Assembly: GCA_028284865.1 (NCBI GenBank) | Contig: JANQQV010000003.1 | Coordinates: 1-61,885 of the forward strand | DNA from: Rhodothermales bacterium | GTDB taxonomy: Bacteria; Bacteroidota; Rhodothermia; Rhodothermales; UBA10348 | Length of the DNA stretch: 61,885 bases | Reading direction: 5' to 3' | The notes under the pieces: model-generated | The model's input: only the letters and a program-made list of their open reading frames with translations | The model's database searches: none | Told to the model about the DNA's origin: nothing | In this document: one piece after another, positions 44,953 to 53,745 of the stretch | How the letters are laid out: every line of letters starts with the position of its first letter | Position numbering within the stretch: position 1 is the first letter of the stretch | Program-made: the position numbers and the translations under genes

Positions 44953-47799
44953 ATGTCGGCGTCTTCTTCAACTGCACAGAACCGGCTCGAGCTACTCAAT
45001 CAGTTCGCCAACCTCCTTCTCGAAGCCGAGACGGAATCGGACGTGGCCTGGTCCATTGCCAAGCAAGCCATTGCACACCTTGGCTTTGAAGATTGTGTCG
45101 TCTACCTGAAGGACGCCGAAGGAGATGATCTCATCCAGGCGGCTGCCCACGGCCCCAAGAACCCTGTCGCTTTTGATATCCTGAATCCGATCGTCATTCC
45201 GTTCGGCCAGGGTATCGTCGGAACTGCAGCTTCTTCCGGTGAGGTGCAGCGGGTTGATGACGTCTCGAATGATTCCCGCTACATCCTGGATGACCAACCC
45301 AGAATGTCGGAATTGGCCGTCCCGATGATTCACCAAGGCGAATGCTTGGGCGTCGTCGATTCAGAAGATCACCGAGCCGGGTTCTATAATGACGATCACC
45401 AATCCGTTCTCGAAACGGTAGCGGCCCTTGGTGCTGCCCGCATCGTCCACATCCGCGCCATGAGGACGTTGGAAGCCAGTCGGTCAGAGTACCGACAACT
45501 GGTTGAGCACGCGTCGGATATCGTCTTCAGAGCCGATCGGTCGGGCCTCTTCACCTACGTGAATCCCGTTGCTGTGCAATTGACGGGATACGATGAGGAA
45601 GAGCTCCTATCGATGAGCTTCAATGACCTCGTGGCTGAGCATCACCAGAACCGGGTCTCCACGTTCTACCGACGGCAATACGAAGAACGCCGATCGAGCA
45701 CCTATCTCGAATTCCAGTTCCAGAAGAAGAACAATGATCTGGCTTGGGTGGGCCAAAGCCTTGTGCTCATCGAAGAAGACGATGAAATCGTCGGATTCCA
45801 GGCCATTGCCAGGGATATCACAACCCTCAAATTGGCTCAGAGCGCGGTCAACCGGAGCCAGGCAATCCAGAGCGCCATGCTCGATGGTGCCCTCGACGCC
45901 ATCATCTCCGTCGACGAAACCGGGCACGTCATTGAATTCAACCCGGCTGCTGAGCAGACCTTCGGGTATTCCATGGAGGAAGCATTCGGTCGATTGCTTT
46001 CCGACCTCATCATTCCGCCTGAACTGAGAGAGGCGCATCGTCTTGGAATGAATCGGCTGCTTGCCACGGGAAAGCCAAAACTGATCGGGCAGCGCATCGA
46101 GGTCCCGGCTTTGCACAAGGAAGGGCACCAATTTCCGATCGAGCTGACGTTGACCCAGATCAAGACGGAAGACGGGATTCAGTTTACCGCGTTTGCCCGT
46201 GATATCACTGAGCAAAAAGAGAGTCAGGAGGCCCTGGAGAAAGCGCGCAAGGAAGCGGAGAGTTACGCTGCTGCGCAAACCCGATTCCTTTCCAGCATGA
46301 GCCATGAGATCCGGACGCCCATGAACGCGGTGATCGGAATCTCACACCTTTTGCAGCGCACAAACCTGTCTGTAAAGCAGCAGAAGTACATCCACGACAT
46401 CCAGCGTGCGGGCGATGTGTTGTTGGGGTTGATCAACAACATCCTTGACTTCCAGAAGATCGAGTCCGGTTTTCTTGAGGTGGAGGAGGTCACGTTTGAT
46501 TTGCATGATGTACTTGGCGAGGTCATTGATCGCGCTCGATACCTGGGTACCGAGAAGCCGCTCAAGATCCTCCTGGACCGAGCGCCCAACGTTCCGCAAT
46601 GGGTGAAGAGTGACCCGGTCCGCCTCACGCAGATTCTGACCAACCTGCTCAACAACGCTGTCAAGTTCACCTCTCGCGGGGACGTGACGCTCAGTGTGTC
46701 CTTGGTGGATCTGGAGCAGGACAAGGCTCGCATCGAATTCAAGGTGCGCGATACGGGAATCGGAATTCCAGAGGAGGCCCACGATCGCATATTCGACACC
46801 TTTACTCAAGCTTCCTCGGACACAACGCGACGTTACGGGGGATCTGGCCTGGGCCTGCCCATCGTCAAGCAGCTGGTAAAAGCGTTCGACGGAGAGATCC
46901 AGCTGCAATCCGAAGAAGGCGTAGGATCGGTCTTCACTGTCATCATCCCGATGACAGAATCCAATGACGAGCAAGCCCGCGAGCGCGTATCCTCTTCAAC
47001 CGACCTGAGCTTGAAGGGAGTGCGCGTTCTCGTGGTCGAAGACAACCCGGTGAACCAGTTCGTAGCTCGGGAGATGCTGGAGAATTGGAATGCATTCGTC
47101 GTCATCGCCTCAAGCGGCAAGGAAGCACTCGCTATTCTAGGCGAGCGCACGTTTGACGTTGTCCTCATGGATATCCAGATGCCGGAAATGGATGGATTCG
47201 AAGCGACCCGTCGCATCCGGGAGGACCTGGGAATCTCATCGGCCGACCTACCGGTCATTGCCCTGACTGCTTCGGCGCTGAGGGAGAAGCGCGATCGGGC
47301 CTATGATGCGGGAATGAATGATTTCGTCATGAAGCCATTCGATCCGGTTCACTTGCATGACCGCATCATTCGAATGATCGAGGCAGGCGATGATGATTCA
47401 TTTGAACCCGACGATGCCCAACCTACCTCAGCGTCCTCAAGCAGTTCTTCTGGAACGCTGACAAACTGGTCGTTCTTTGAGGAGAACTATGGGAAAAGCG
47501 AGTCTCTGAGGGCTCGCATCGTCGGAATTCTGTCCGAGCAACTCCCCGAGCAGCGTGCTGCCATGCAGGATGCGGTGAATGAAAAAGATTCTCCAGGTGT
47601 GCGGTTTGTGGCCCACAAACTGCTGGCCAGTCTCCGGATGGTAGGCGCGTCTTCCATCGAGGAGATCTGTGTGGCCATCGGCCGGGAAGAAACGAGTGAC
47701 GAGGAAATCATCCGAATGGGACAATCAACGATTGAGCCGCTCGAGCACTTGCAAACCGAACTTGTCGGATTTGTCGATTCCGGCGGCGGAAGCCAATAG
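44953..47799 (+). CDS. Hybrid sensor histidine kinase (GAF-PAS-PAS-HisKA-HATPase-REC-Hpt)
   Basis: A 948-residue soluble hybrid kinase without membrane segments. Order: GAF (about 15-165), PAS (about 175-295), PAS (about 305-425), HisKA with His451 (SSMSHEIRTPMNAV), HATPase (about 555-670, with LLNNAVKFT and GSGLGLPIVKQL), receiver with Asp740 (VVLMDIQMPEM), and an Hpt-like end with His888 (FVAHKLLASLRMVG; the usual HxLKG pattern is loosened). It senses an unknown cytoplasmic cue and can run a full His-Asp-His relay to a separate regulator. The LytTR regulator gene starts 65 bases downstream. Its place right after the sugar genes suggests, but does not prove, control of them. Confidence 0.92.
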   Translation: MSASSSTAQNRLELLNQFANLLLEAETESDVAWSIAKQAIAHLGFEDCVVYLKDAEGDDLIQAAAHGPKNPVAFDILNPIVIPFGQGIVGTAASSGEVQRVDDVSNDSRYILDDQPRMSELAVPMIHQGECLGVVDSEDHRAGFYNDDHQSVLETVAALGAARIVHIRAMRTLEASRSEYRQLVEHASDIVFRADRSGLFTYVNPVAVQLTGYDEEELLSMSFNDLVAEHHQNRVSTFYRRQYEERRSSTYLEFQFQKKNNDLAWVGQSLVLIEEDDEIVGFQAIARDITTLKLAQSAVNRSQAIQSAMLDGALDAIISVDETGHVIEFNPAAEQTFGYSMEEAFGRLLSDLIIPPELREAHRLGMNRLLATGKPKLIGQRIEVPALHKEGHQFPIELTLTQIKTEDGIQFTAFARDITEQKESQEALEKARKEAESYAAAQTRFLSSMSHEIRTPMNAVIGISHLLQRTNLSVKQQKYIHDIQRAGDVLLGLINNILDFQKIESGFLEVEEVTFDLHDVLGEVIDRARYLGTEKPLKILLDRAPNVPQWVKSDPVRLTQILTNLLNNAVKFTSRGDVTLSVSLVDLEQDKARIEFKVRDTGIGIPEEAHDRIFDTFTQASSDTTRRYGGSGLGLPIVKQLVKAFDGEIQLQSEEGVGSVFTVIIPMTESNDEQARERVSSSTDLSLKGVRVLVVEDNPVNQFVAREMLENWNAFVVIASSGKEALAILGERTFDVVLMDIQMPEMDGFEATRRIREDLGISSADLPVIALTASALREKRDRAYDAGMNDFVMKPFDPVHLHDRIIRMIEAGDDDSFEPDDAQPTSASSSSSSGTLTNWSFFEENYGKSESLRARIVGILSEQLPEQRAAMQDAVNEKDSPGVRFVAHKLLASLRMVGASSIEEICVAIGREETSDEEIIRMGQSTIEPLEHLQTELVGFVDSGGGSQ

Positions 47800-47864
47800 T
47801 CTCCTGACCTCGTTGGTTGGGGGGTTATTGCCACGAGCGTATCTTCGGCAAGCCTCAAACGTCC

Positions 47865-48569
47865 ATGCCCGAATCCACCACATACTCTTGCGTGATTGTC
47901 GATGATGATGCCGTTGCGCGCACCGTCATCGAGCACTTCGTGACAGACGTTCCTGACTTGAATCTGCTTGCCAGTTTTGAGACGGCCACCGCTGCCATTT
48001 CGAGCACGGAGTTGGGAAATGCCGATATCGTCTTCCTCGATGTCGAAATGCCCCGGATGACCGGCCTGGAGATGCTGGAGACCATGGAAAATGCTCCGCT
48101 GGTCGTTCTGGTCACGTCCAAAACCGAATATGCCGTCGATGCATTCGGGATCGATGTGGTTGACTACCTGCTCAAACCTGTGACGTTTGCGCGATTTCTG
48201 AAGTCGGTCAATCGCTGTCGCTCCATTCTGGAAAGCCGCATCGACCCGGGTGACGCTCCGGACCACGTGTTCGTCAAGAGCGATGGTCGTCTGATGAAGG
48301 TTCAATTGGCGGACATCGAATGGATCGAAGCTCAGCGCGATTATGTGCTGATCCACACGCCGTCCCAGGACTTCTTCATTCATAGCACGATGAAGCGACT
48401 TTCTGACCGCTTGAGTGAGACGGAATTCGCCCGTGTCCATCGGTCATTCATCGTTCGGATGGATAAGATTGAGGATATCGAGGATGGAAGCATCCTGATC
48501 GGTAAGAAGGTGATCCCAGTCGGCGCGTCCTACAAGGACGACTTGATGAACCGATTGAACCTACTCTGA
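47865..48569 (+). CDS. LytTR family response regulator
   Basis: A 234-residue transcription factor: receiver (about 5-125) with Asp59 (DIVFLDVEMPRMTG), Lys of YLLKPV, then a LytTR DNA-binding domain (about 135-234, with VKSDGRLMKVQLADIEWIEA and FARVHRSFIVRMDKI). ATG 47865 begins the receiver; an upstream start at 47817 adds a Cys/His leader without support. LytTR regulators bind pairs of short direct repeats spaced about two helical turns. That makes it worth testing against the 21-bp-spaced boxes of the exopolysaccharide locus, although LytTR proteins normally act with sigma-70. Confidence 0.93.
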   Translation: MPESTTYSCVIVDDDAVARTVIEHFVTDVPDLNLLASFETATAAISSTELGNADIVFLDVEMPRMTGLEMLETMENAPLVVLVTSKTEYAVDAFGIDVVDYLLKPVTFARFLKSVNRCRSILESRIDPGDAPDHVFVKSDGRLMKVQLADIEWIEAQRDYVLIHTPSQDFFIHSTMKRLSDRLSETEFARVHRSFIVRMDKIEDIEDGSILIGKKVIPVGASYKDDLMNRLNLL

Positions 48570-48691
48570 GCGTTCAAACGGCAGGCCAGTCCGGCTTGAA
48601 AACGCTTTAATACGAGCGTGAACGACCGATACCGAGAACATCAGGTTTGAATACACCGAACCTGCTTGGAATCGCTCACTCTTTCACGCAC

Positions 48692-50866
48692 ATGTCTGCC
48701 CTCCAGGGATTTGTAAGTCGGATGAGGGGACTGTTGCAGTCCCTCTATGGCCGCGCCATTGGTTTGGTGGCCATGGTCGTCGTCTCATCGGTCGCAGTTC
48801 TCGTGCTGGAAGTATTCTCCGTTGGAAAGCTCCAGGAGCGCCACACGATGCACCAGGTTTCGGAGGCGTTCCTCGAAGCGGATCAGCATCGGACCGACTT
48901 TCAACGCACACGTCATCCGTCCACCATGACGGAGGCCGTCAATGCGGTCGAACGTGCAGATTCGCTGGTTTCGGGGCTCCAGTCGAGGCACTATCGGCGA
49001 TTGCTGAAGGCTCACCTCTCCGGATACAGCTCCACGCTTGGAGATCTGGGACGCGTTCTGGATCTGAGGGGACTGGATGAGAATTCCGGAGCGGAAGGTC
49101 GATTCCGGGCCAGTGCGCATACCATTGAGGCGCTTGTTCAGGAAGCGGGCCGAGACGACATCCTGCTTGCCATGCTTTCCGCTCGCCGAAGCGAAAAGAA
49201 TTTCATTATGCGTGCGGGAGAAGAGAGCGTGGCTCAAGTCGCTATGGCGATCGACCAGATACAGGCACTGAATCAGGCGTCGGTCATCATTGAAGACCTG
49301 CAATCACAGATTCAGGCAGAAGCCGACGCCTACCGACTCCACTTCATGGTATTGGTGGATCTGCTGGGTCAGTCTGATCGGTTGGCGAGTCGGCTCAATG
49401 ACTACAGCAGCGCATTCCACGCCGTAGCCGACGAGGCCGTGGTTCAGGTTGAGGCGCAGGCCGATCTCTTTCAGCGCTGTGCGCTGATGGCCGTCATTCT
49501 GGCCGGGTTGCTCGGCATCTCCATCGCTTTCGCCACCACACATCATGTCGTTTCCCCGTTGACGCGCCTACGGAACGCGGCCAGTCAGATTGGACAGGGC
49601 GAAACAGATGTCTCTATCGATATCAATCGCACGGATGAACTCGGAGAACTGGCCAAAGCGATCAGCCAGGTGTCCGTTTACGTGAAAGAACGCGAACAGG
49701 CCGAAGCTGCGTTGCAAAACGCGCATCGCTACACCCAGACAATCGTGGACAGTGTTCAGGAGGGCGTTGTCGTATTTGACGAATCACTCCGCGTGCAGAG
49801 TTGGAATCAATACGTGGAAGAGGCGACCGGCATTTCTGCAGAGCAGGCTTACGGACGGTCATTTACTGACTTCTATCCCAAGGAAGAAGCCCGCATGATT
49901 GGCATCATGCTGCGAAGGGCCTTGAACGGACACACGGTCCGATTCGAGGACCGCTTTTTCGAGCGCAAGAATGCGGATGAAGCGATGTGGTACGCCGCAA
50001 CGCTCAGTCCATTGAGGGATTCGAGCGGCGATATCGTCGGAGTAGTGGGCAATTTCCACGACGTGACCCACCGCAAGGAAATGGAGCAGCATCTGATTTC
50101 CGCTAAAGAGCAGGCCGAAGAAATGGCGCGCATGAAAAGCGCATTTCTGGCAAACATGAGTCACGAAATCCGCACGCCGCTGTCCGGCATCATTGGATTC
50201 GCGCAGGTGATTCACGATGAACTGCCCGATGATCAGCGCGAGTTCGCCGGTCTGATCGAAAACAACGGGAAACGTTTGCTACAGACGCTCAATTCGATTC
50301 TGGATCTCGCGCAGCTCGAGTCGGGCAGCATGACGATGCACATCCGGGAAAACAGTGTAACCGAAGAGGCTCTCGCAGCCGTCCGGTTGTTCAGACCGCT
50401 GGCGTCCTTGAAGAACATCGCGTTGGAAGTCGATTTTCCCGAGCAAGAGGTGTCGGCATCGTTTGACCAGACGGGACTCGCCCGCATTCTCAACAACCTG
50501 GTCTCCAATGCCATCAAGTTCACGGAATCAGGTGGAGTGAACGTGACGATTGTTGAACAGGCTTCATGCGTTCGAATAGACGTATCGGACACAGGTCGGG
50601 GCATCGACCCACAATTCCTGCCTCACTTGTTCGAAGAATTCAGCCAGGAGTCCCAAGGGACATCCCGCTCACACGAGGGAAGTGGGCTGGGACTAGCCTT
50701 GTCCAAGCGGATGGCGGACATGATGAATTGTACCCTGGAAGTCACCTCGACCAAAGGGGAGGGGTCGACGTTCCGGATATCCATTCCCAAGAAATCCGAG
50801 TCAGGCCGCAAACCACATCGTCGACCCCTCAAGTCAGCGCTTCCATCAATGGAGCGCATCAGCTAG
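48692..50866 (+). CDS. Membrane sensor histidine kinase (HAMP-PAS-HisKA-HATPase)
   Basis: A 724-residue kinase. ATG 48692 is preferred to a TTG at 48647; both precede the first helix (AIGLVAMVVVSSVAVLVLEV). A mostly helical periplasmic sensor (about 50-265) is followed by a second helix (MAVILAGLLGISIAFA), HAMP, a PAS domain (about 355-475), HisKA with His491 (MSHEIRTPLSGI) and HATPase (NNLVSNAIKFTE, GSGLGLALSKRM). It has no receiver, so it needs a partner; the LytTR regulator encoded 122 bases upstream is the obvious candidate. Confidence 0.92.
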   Translation: MSALQGFVSRMRGLLQSLYGRAIGLVAMVVVSSVAVLVLEVFSVGKLQERHTMHQVSEAFLEADQHRTDFQRTRHPSTMTEAVNAVERADSLVSGLQSRHYRRLLKAHLSGYSSTLGDLGRVLDLRGLDENSGAEGRFRASAHTIEALVQEAGRDDILLAMLSARRSEKNFIMRAGEESVAQVAMAIDQIQALNQASVIIEDLQSQIQAEADAYRLHFMVLVDLLGQSDRLASRLNDYSSAFHAVADEAVVQVEAQADLFQRCALMAVILAGLLGISIAFATTHHVVSPLTRLRNAASQIGQGETDVSIDINRTDELGELAKAISQVSVYVKEREQAEAALQNAHRYTQTIVDSVQEGVVVFDESLRVQSWNQYVEEATGISAEQAYGRSFTDFYPKEEARMIGIMLRRALNGHTVRFEDRFFERKNADEAMWYAATLSPLRDSSGDIVGVVGNFHDVTHRKEMEQHLISAKEQAEEMARMKSAFLANMSHEIRTPLSGIIGFAQVIHDELPDDQREFAGLIENNGKRLLQTLNSILDLAQLESGSMTMHIRENSVTEEALAAVRLFRPLASLKNIALEVDFPEQEVSASFDQTGLARILNNLVSNAIKFTESGGVNVTIVEQASCVRIDVSDTGRGIDPQFLPHLFEEFSQESQGTSRSHEGSGLGLALSKRMADMMNCTLEVTSTKGEGSTFRISIPKKSESGRKPHRRPLKSALPSMERIS

Positions 50867-50889
50867 GAATCTGGAGTCCCGATGGCTGT

Positions 50890-51522
50890 TCACACCTGAG
50901 CCTGCGGCATCAGCGATTCGTCTGCATCCACCAAGAAAGGAACCACTTTACCGGCTGTTATCCACGCGATGCCGAACGCCCAAAGAGCGATGAACTCGGC
51001 CCAGTATGTCAGCTCAAACTGGATGACGGTGTCAGCAGGCAACATCAGTTTTGCCAGCAGCAAGCCAACCATGGCCCCGACAATCGCAGCCCCGCATATC
51101 AGATAGATGCGGGCTCGTCGACCTTTCTTGCCAGTCGCTCCTTTGGTTCGGGTTCTGAATGGTCCAAAGCAGAACCACGCCAGAATCGCGAACAGGATGA
51201 TGGCGCAGCCATAGTGTACCATGGCAACCCACCGACCAGAACCGGGAGGGTCAGCTGTCGGGAATAGTGCAACGCCGATGGCGGCCAGTGCAGCCACATT
51301 CGAGCCGAGGTTTTCCTTGGCATTGTGGCCACGGTACGCGAAGAGCAACGCGCCAACCACGAACAACAGTCCAACGAACGGGTCTCTGGATTCGGTGTGA
51401 TACGAAGCGCTGATGGAGGGAAGCTCGCCTGTAGAAAATGCGTCCACGATCAATGGAAGCGAAAACGCGATGATGCCCATTATGAGCCTCAGCAGACGAT
51501 AGTCGAATACTTTCTGATGCAT
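50890..51522 (-). CDS. Six-helix membrane protein of unknown function
   Basis: A 210-residue integral membrane protein with about six hydrophobic segments (for example GIIAFSLPLIVDAF, FVGLLFVVGALLFAY, YGCAIILFAILAWFCF). The loop SISASYHTESRDPFVG after the first helix recalls a widespread DUF998-like family, which gives no function. A short basic loop (RTRTKGATGKKGRRAR) lies between helices 4 and 5, probably cytoplasmic. It converges with the kinase gene (stops 23 bases apart). Its C-terminus is polar and without motifs. Confidence 0.75.
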   Translation of the reverse strand: MHQKVFDYRLLRLIMGIIAFSLPLIVDAFSTGELPSISASYHTESRDPFVGLLFVVGALLFAYRGHNAKENLGSNVAALAAIGVALFPTADPPGSGRWVAMVHYGCAIILFAILAWFCFGPFRTRTKGATGKKGRRARIYLICGAAIVGAMVGLLLAKLMLPADTVIQFELTYWAEFIALWAFGIAWITAGKVVPFLVDADESLMPQAQV

Positions 51523-51651
51523 GCTCCTGCTCGGTCTTTATTCTGGTAACGTGACCAAGAGCAAAAATGCGACGACATTGCTTGGATCGTCATCAAACCA
51601 GCGCAGGATGTATCCGCGTTTGACCTGAGCTATCTTGGTGGCGTAGAACCC

Positions 51652-52350
51652 ATGGATACCTCGCTCCTCGTCAAACTTCTTTTGGTCCACTTCACGGCGG
51701 ACTTCCTGCTGCAATTCAGTCTGTTGGCAGAAGGAAAGGAGCGTCATGGATTGAGATCATGGCACATTTGGGTCCACATCCTCATTCACGGAGTGTTGGT
51801 CCACCTGGTTTTACAGACGCCGTGGATCACTGCCGCCACGTTGATCACACACGCAGCGATTGACGTCGGGAAAATCACGCTTTCAGATTCCCGTCGCATG
51901 CGATCATGGTTCTTCCTGGACCAGTTCCTTCACTTATTGGTCGCCTCTGTAATCTGGTGGATTGGGAGAGGAGAGCAGTACCCTCTACTGCCTGAATTCC
52001 TGGAGACCAATCTGGTCGTGATCACTGGCTTGGTCATTGTCAGCAAACCGCTCAAGTACATGATTGGCGTGTATCTGACGGGATGGTTGACACCGTCGAT
52101 GTCGAAGGCAGATCCGTTTTGTCAACGCGGGGCCGTCGTGGGCATGCTTGAGCGGATGGGTACGTTCGTTTCGATCGTCTGGGGCATGTGGTGGATCGCT
52201 CTCGGATATGCTGTCCTGAAAATTGGATCCCATCTGGTTGGACCGACCAGCGTGACAGACCCTGAGCGAAGGAAATACACGGTGACGGGCAGTGTCCTCA
52301 GCTTGCTATGCGCCTGGGCTGTTTCCTGGATGGCTTTGCAGCTCCTTTAG
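51652..52350 (+). CDS. DUF3307 membrane protein
   Basis: A 232-residue membrane protein whose start matches the DUF3307 family (LLLVHFTADFLLQ, with a conserved His and Asp, then HIWVHILIHGVLVH and THAAIDVGKI). About six helices in total. The conserved His/Asp residues within helices suggest metal binding or a membrane-embedded enzyme, but the function is unknown. The family often sits near SatD-type genes; none is seen here. The start ATG 51652 fits the family's short N-terminus. Confidence 0.8.
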   Translation: MDTSLLVKLLLVHFTADFLLQFSLLAEGKERHGLRSWHIWVHILIHGVLVHLVLQTPWITAATLITHAAIDVGKITLSDSRRMRSWFFLDQFLHLLVASVIWWIGRGEQYPLLPEFLETNLVVITGLVIVSKPLKYMIGVYLTGWLTPSMSKADPFCQRGAVVGMLERMGTFVSIVWGMWWIALGYAVLKIGSHLVGPTSVTDPERRKYTVTGSVLSLLCAWAVSWMALQLL

Positions 52351-52422
52351 ACAATGGCGGGTAGCGGCTTTGAGTGATGCTGGTTGTGGGACCGTTCGTG
52401 TTAAGCTTGCAATCCCGGGCAA

Positions 52423-52806
52423 CTAGTCCTCGCCAATCACGGCCCCATCTTCCTCGCGATCTGACCAGACGGCAAACTCGTTTCCACTGGGCTCGACAAA
52501 GTGAAAACGGCGTCCACCCGGAAAGGAAAAGATGTCCTTTTTGACGGTTCCACCAGCATCCAGGACACGGGCTCGGGCGTCTTCCAGCGTTTCGCTGTAC
52601 AGGATGATCAGTGCACTTCCTTGGTCGGCGTCCGCGTTCATGTCAGCCCGATAGAATCCACCATCCAGACCCGCATTCAGAATGGCGGCGTAGTCCGGCC
52701 CGTAGTCGACAAATGACCAATTGAACGCGCTGGAAAAGAATGCCTTGGACGCATCGAGGTCACGAGAGGGAAGTTCGAAATAGTGGACGGGTTCTTTCTG
52801 CGACAT
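52423..52806 (-). CDS. VOC (glyoxalase/bleomycin-resistance) superfamily protein
   Basis: A 127-residue single VOC module (HYFELPSRDLDASKAFFSSAF ... FHFVEPSGNEFAVWSD). ATG 52806 gives the usual length; a longer frame to 52899 has no support. Metal ligands of the fold would be His near residue 8 and Glu near 114 (EPSGNEFAVW). VOC proteins range from glyoxalases to dioxygenases and resistance proteins; this short kind is mostly uncharacterised. It stands alone between convergent and divergent neighbours. Confidence 0.83.
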   Translation of the reverse strand: MSQKEPVHYFELPSRDLDASKAFFSSAFNWSFVDYGPDYAAILNAGLDGGFYRADMNADADQGSALIILYSETLEDARARVLDAGGTVKKDIFSFPGGRRFHFVEPSGNEFAVWSDREEDGAVIGED

Positions 52807-52979
52807 GACGTCTTTCAACTGGATGGGTGCGAACCGTGTGGGTGACTCTGACAGGGTAATTGCGAGAGGACGACCGATCAATATGTGCGAGAGTGGCACG
52901 CCGGTTTTTCCCTTTGCTGACTTCTGTGCCGTTGCGCGTCAAGCAGCAACCGCCGAGCGCCAACCCCGTACCGATCAGC

Positions 52980-53735
52980 ATGGCAGCCATTCAGGATATC
53001 GATCGGGCCTTGGCGGATATGCAGCGATTGTCGGGGCAAACGACTTCGTCTGCTCCCGTTGGCAGGAAACGTTCCGAGCCTAGAGGACCCAAGCAAAAGA
53101 GTCCCAATCGAAACGGAATGGGCCGATGGCTGTGGCGCTGGATCGCGACACCTGTACTTGTTCTGACGCTCCCTTTTATAGCGTTGCTACGCGGATCCAC
53201 GCTACTCTATGCCGAGACCACGTGGCCGGTGTGGCTATGTATCCTCGCTGCGGGTCTGGTATCATCGATGATTCTGATCGGTGGTAGCTGGTGGATCGTC
53301 CGCCGATTCGGGTGGAAGGTCAATCGGTTCTGGGCGCGAGGCCTCATGCTAATGGTGGCTGGTTTTGCCGCATACACATTGCTCTACATCTCGGTGGACA
53401 ACGTCAAGTCAGGAGATATCCGCAGCACCTACCAGTCCCTACATCCTTTGCTAAGGCTTTCAGGCGGAACGCTGTTCATGCTGGACGCCTCTTCGGTGGT
53501 CACCGACACGGGACGAACGGCAGAGGACTATGCGCGCATGGGGCTGCCGGTCAACGAATCATCGCTGCATTTCGAACAGGCAGACGGATACGTTCACGCA
53601 CTCGATCTCCGAACGGTCGGACGAGCCGAATGGCGGAATTGGACCACACAGACGTGGTTCAAGCTACTCGGATTCCGCACGCTGCGGCACAGCGGGACCG
53701 CCGATCATTTGCACATCTCACTCCCGCCGAGATGA
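52980..53735 (+). CDS. Membrane protein with M15-peptidase-like C-terminus
   Basis: A 251-residue protein. ATG 52980 (MAAIQDIDRALADMQ) is preferred to 52860, whose leader is Arg/Pro-rich. Residues about 1-60 are soluble and basic, followed by three helices (about 55-75, 85-108, 118-135). The C-terminal domain (about 140-251) has the spacing of zinc ligands in M15 D-Ala-D-Ala/LD-carboxypeptidases: SSLHFEQADGYVHALDLRT (His and Asp), then a final HLHISL. If active it would trim peptidoglycan peptides on the outside. The catalytic Glu is not obvious, so it could be inactive. Its stop lies 10 bases from the stop of the convergent permease. Confidence 0.68.
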   Translation: MAAIQDIDRALADMQRLSGQTTSSAPVGRKRSEPRGPKQKSPNRNGMGRWLWRWIATPVLVLTLPFIALLRGSTLLYAETTWPVWLCILAAGLVSSMILIGGSWWIVRRFGWKVNRFWARGLMLMVAGFAAYTLLYISVDNVKSGDIRSTYQSLHPLLRLSGGTLFMLDASSVVTDTGRTAEDYARMGLPVNESSLHFEQADGYVHALDLRTVGRAEWRNWTTQTWFKLLGFRTLRHSGTADHLHISLPPR

Positions 53736-53745
53736 CCGATTCGAC

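Noticed and set aside
50566..51267. A 233-codon plus-strand frame across the kinase end and the convergent membrane-protein gene
   Set aside because: It overlaps two better-supported genes in other frames and shows no domain.
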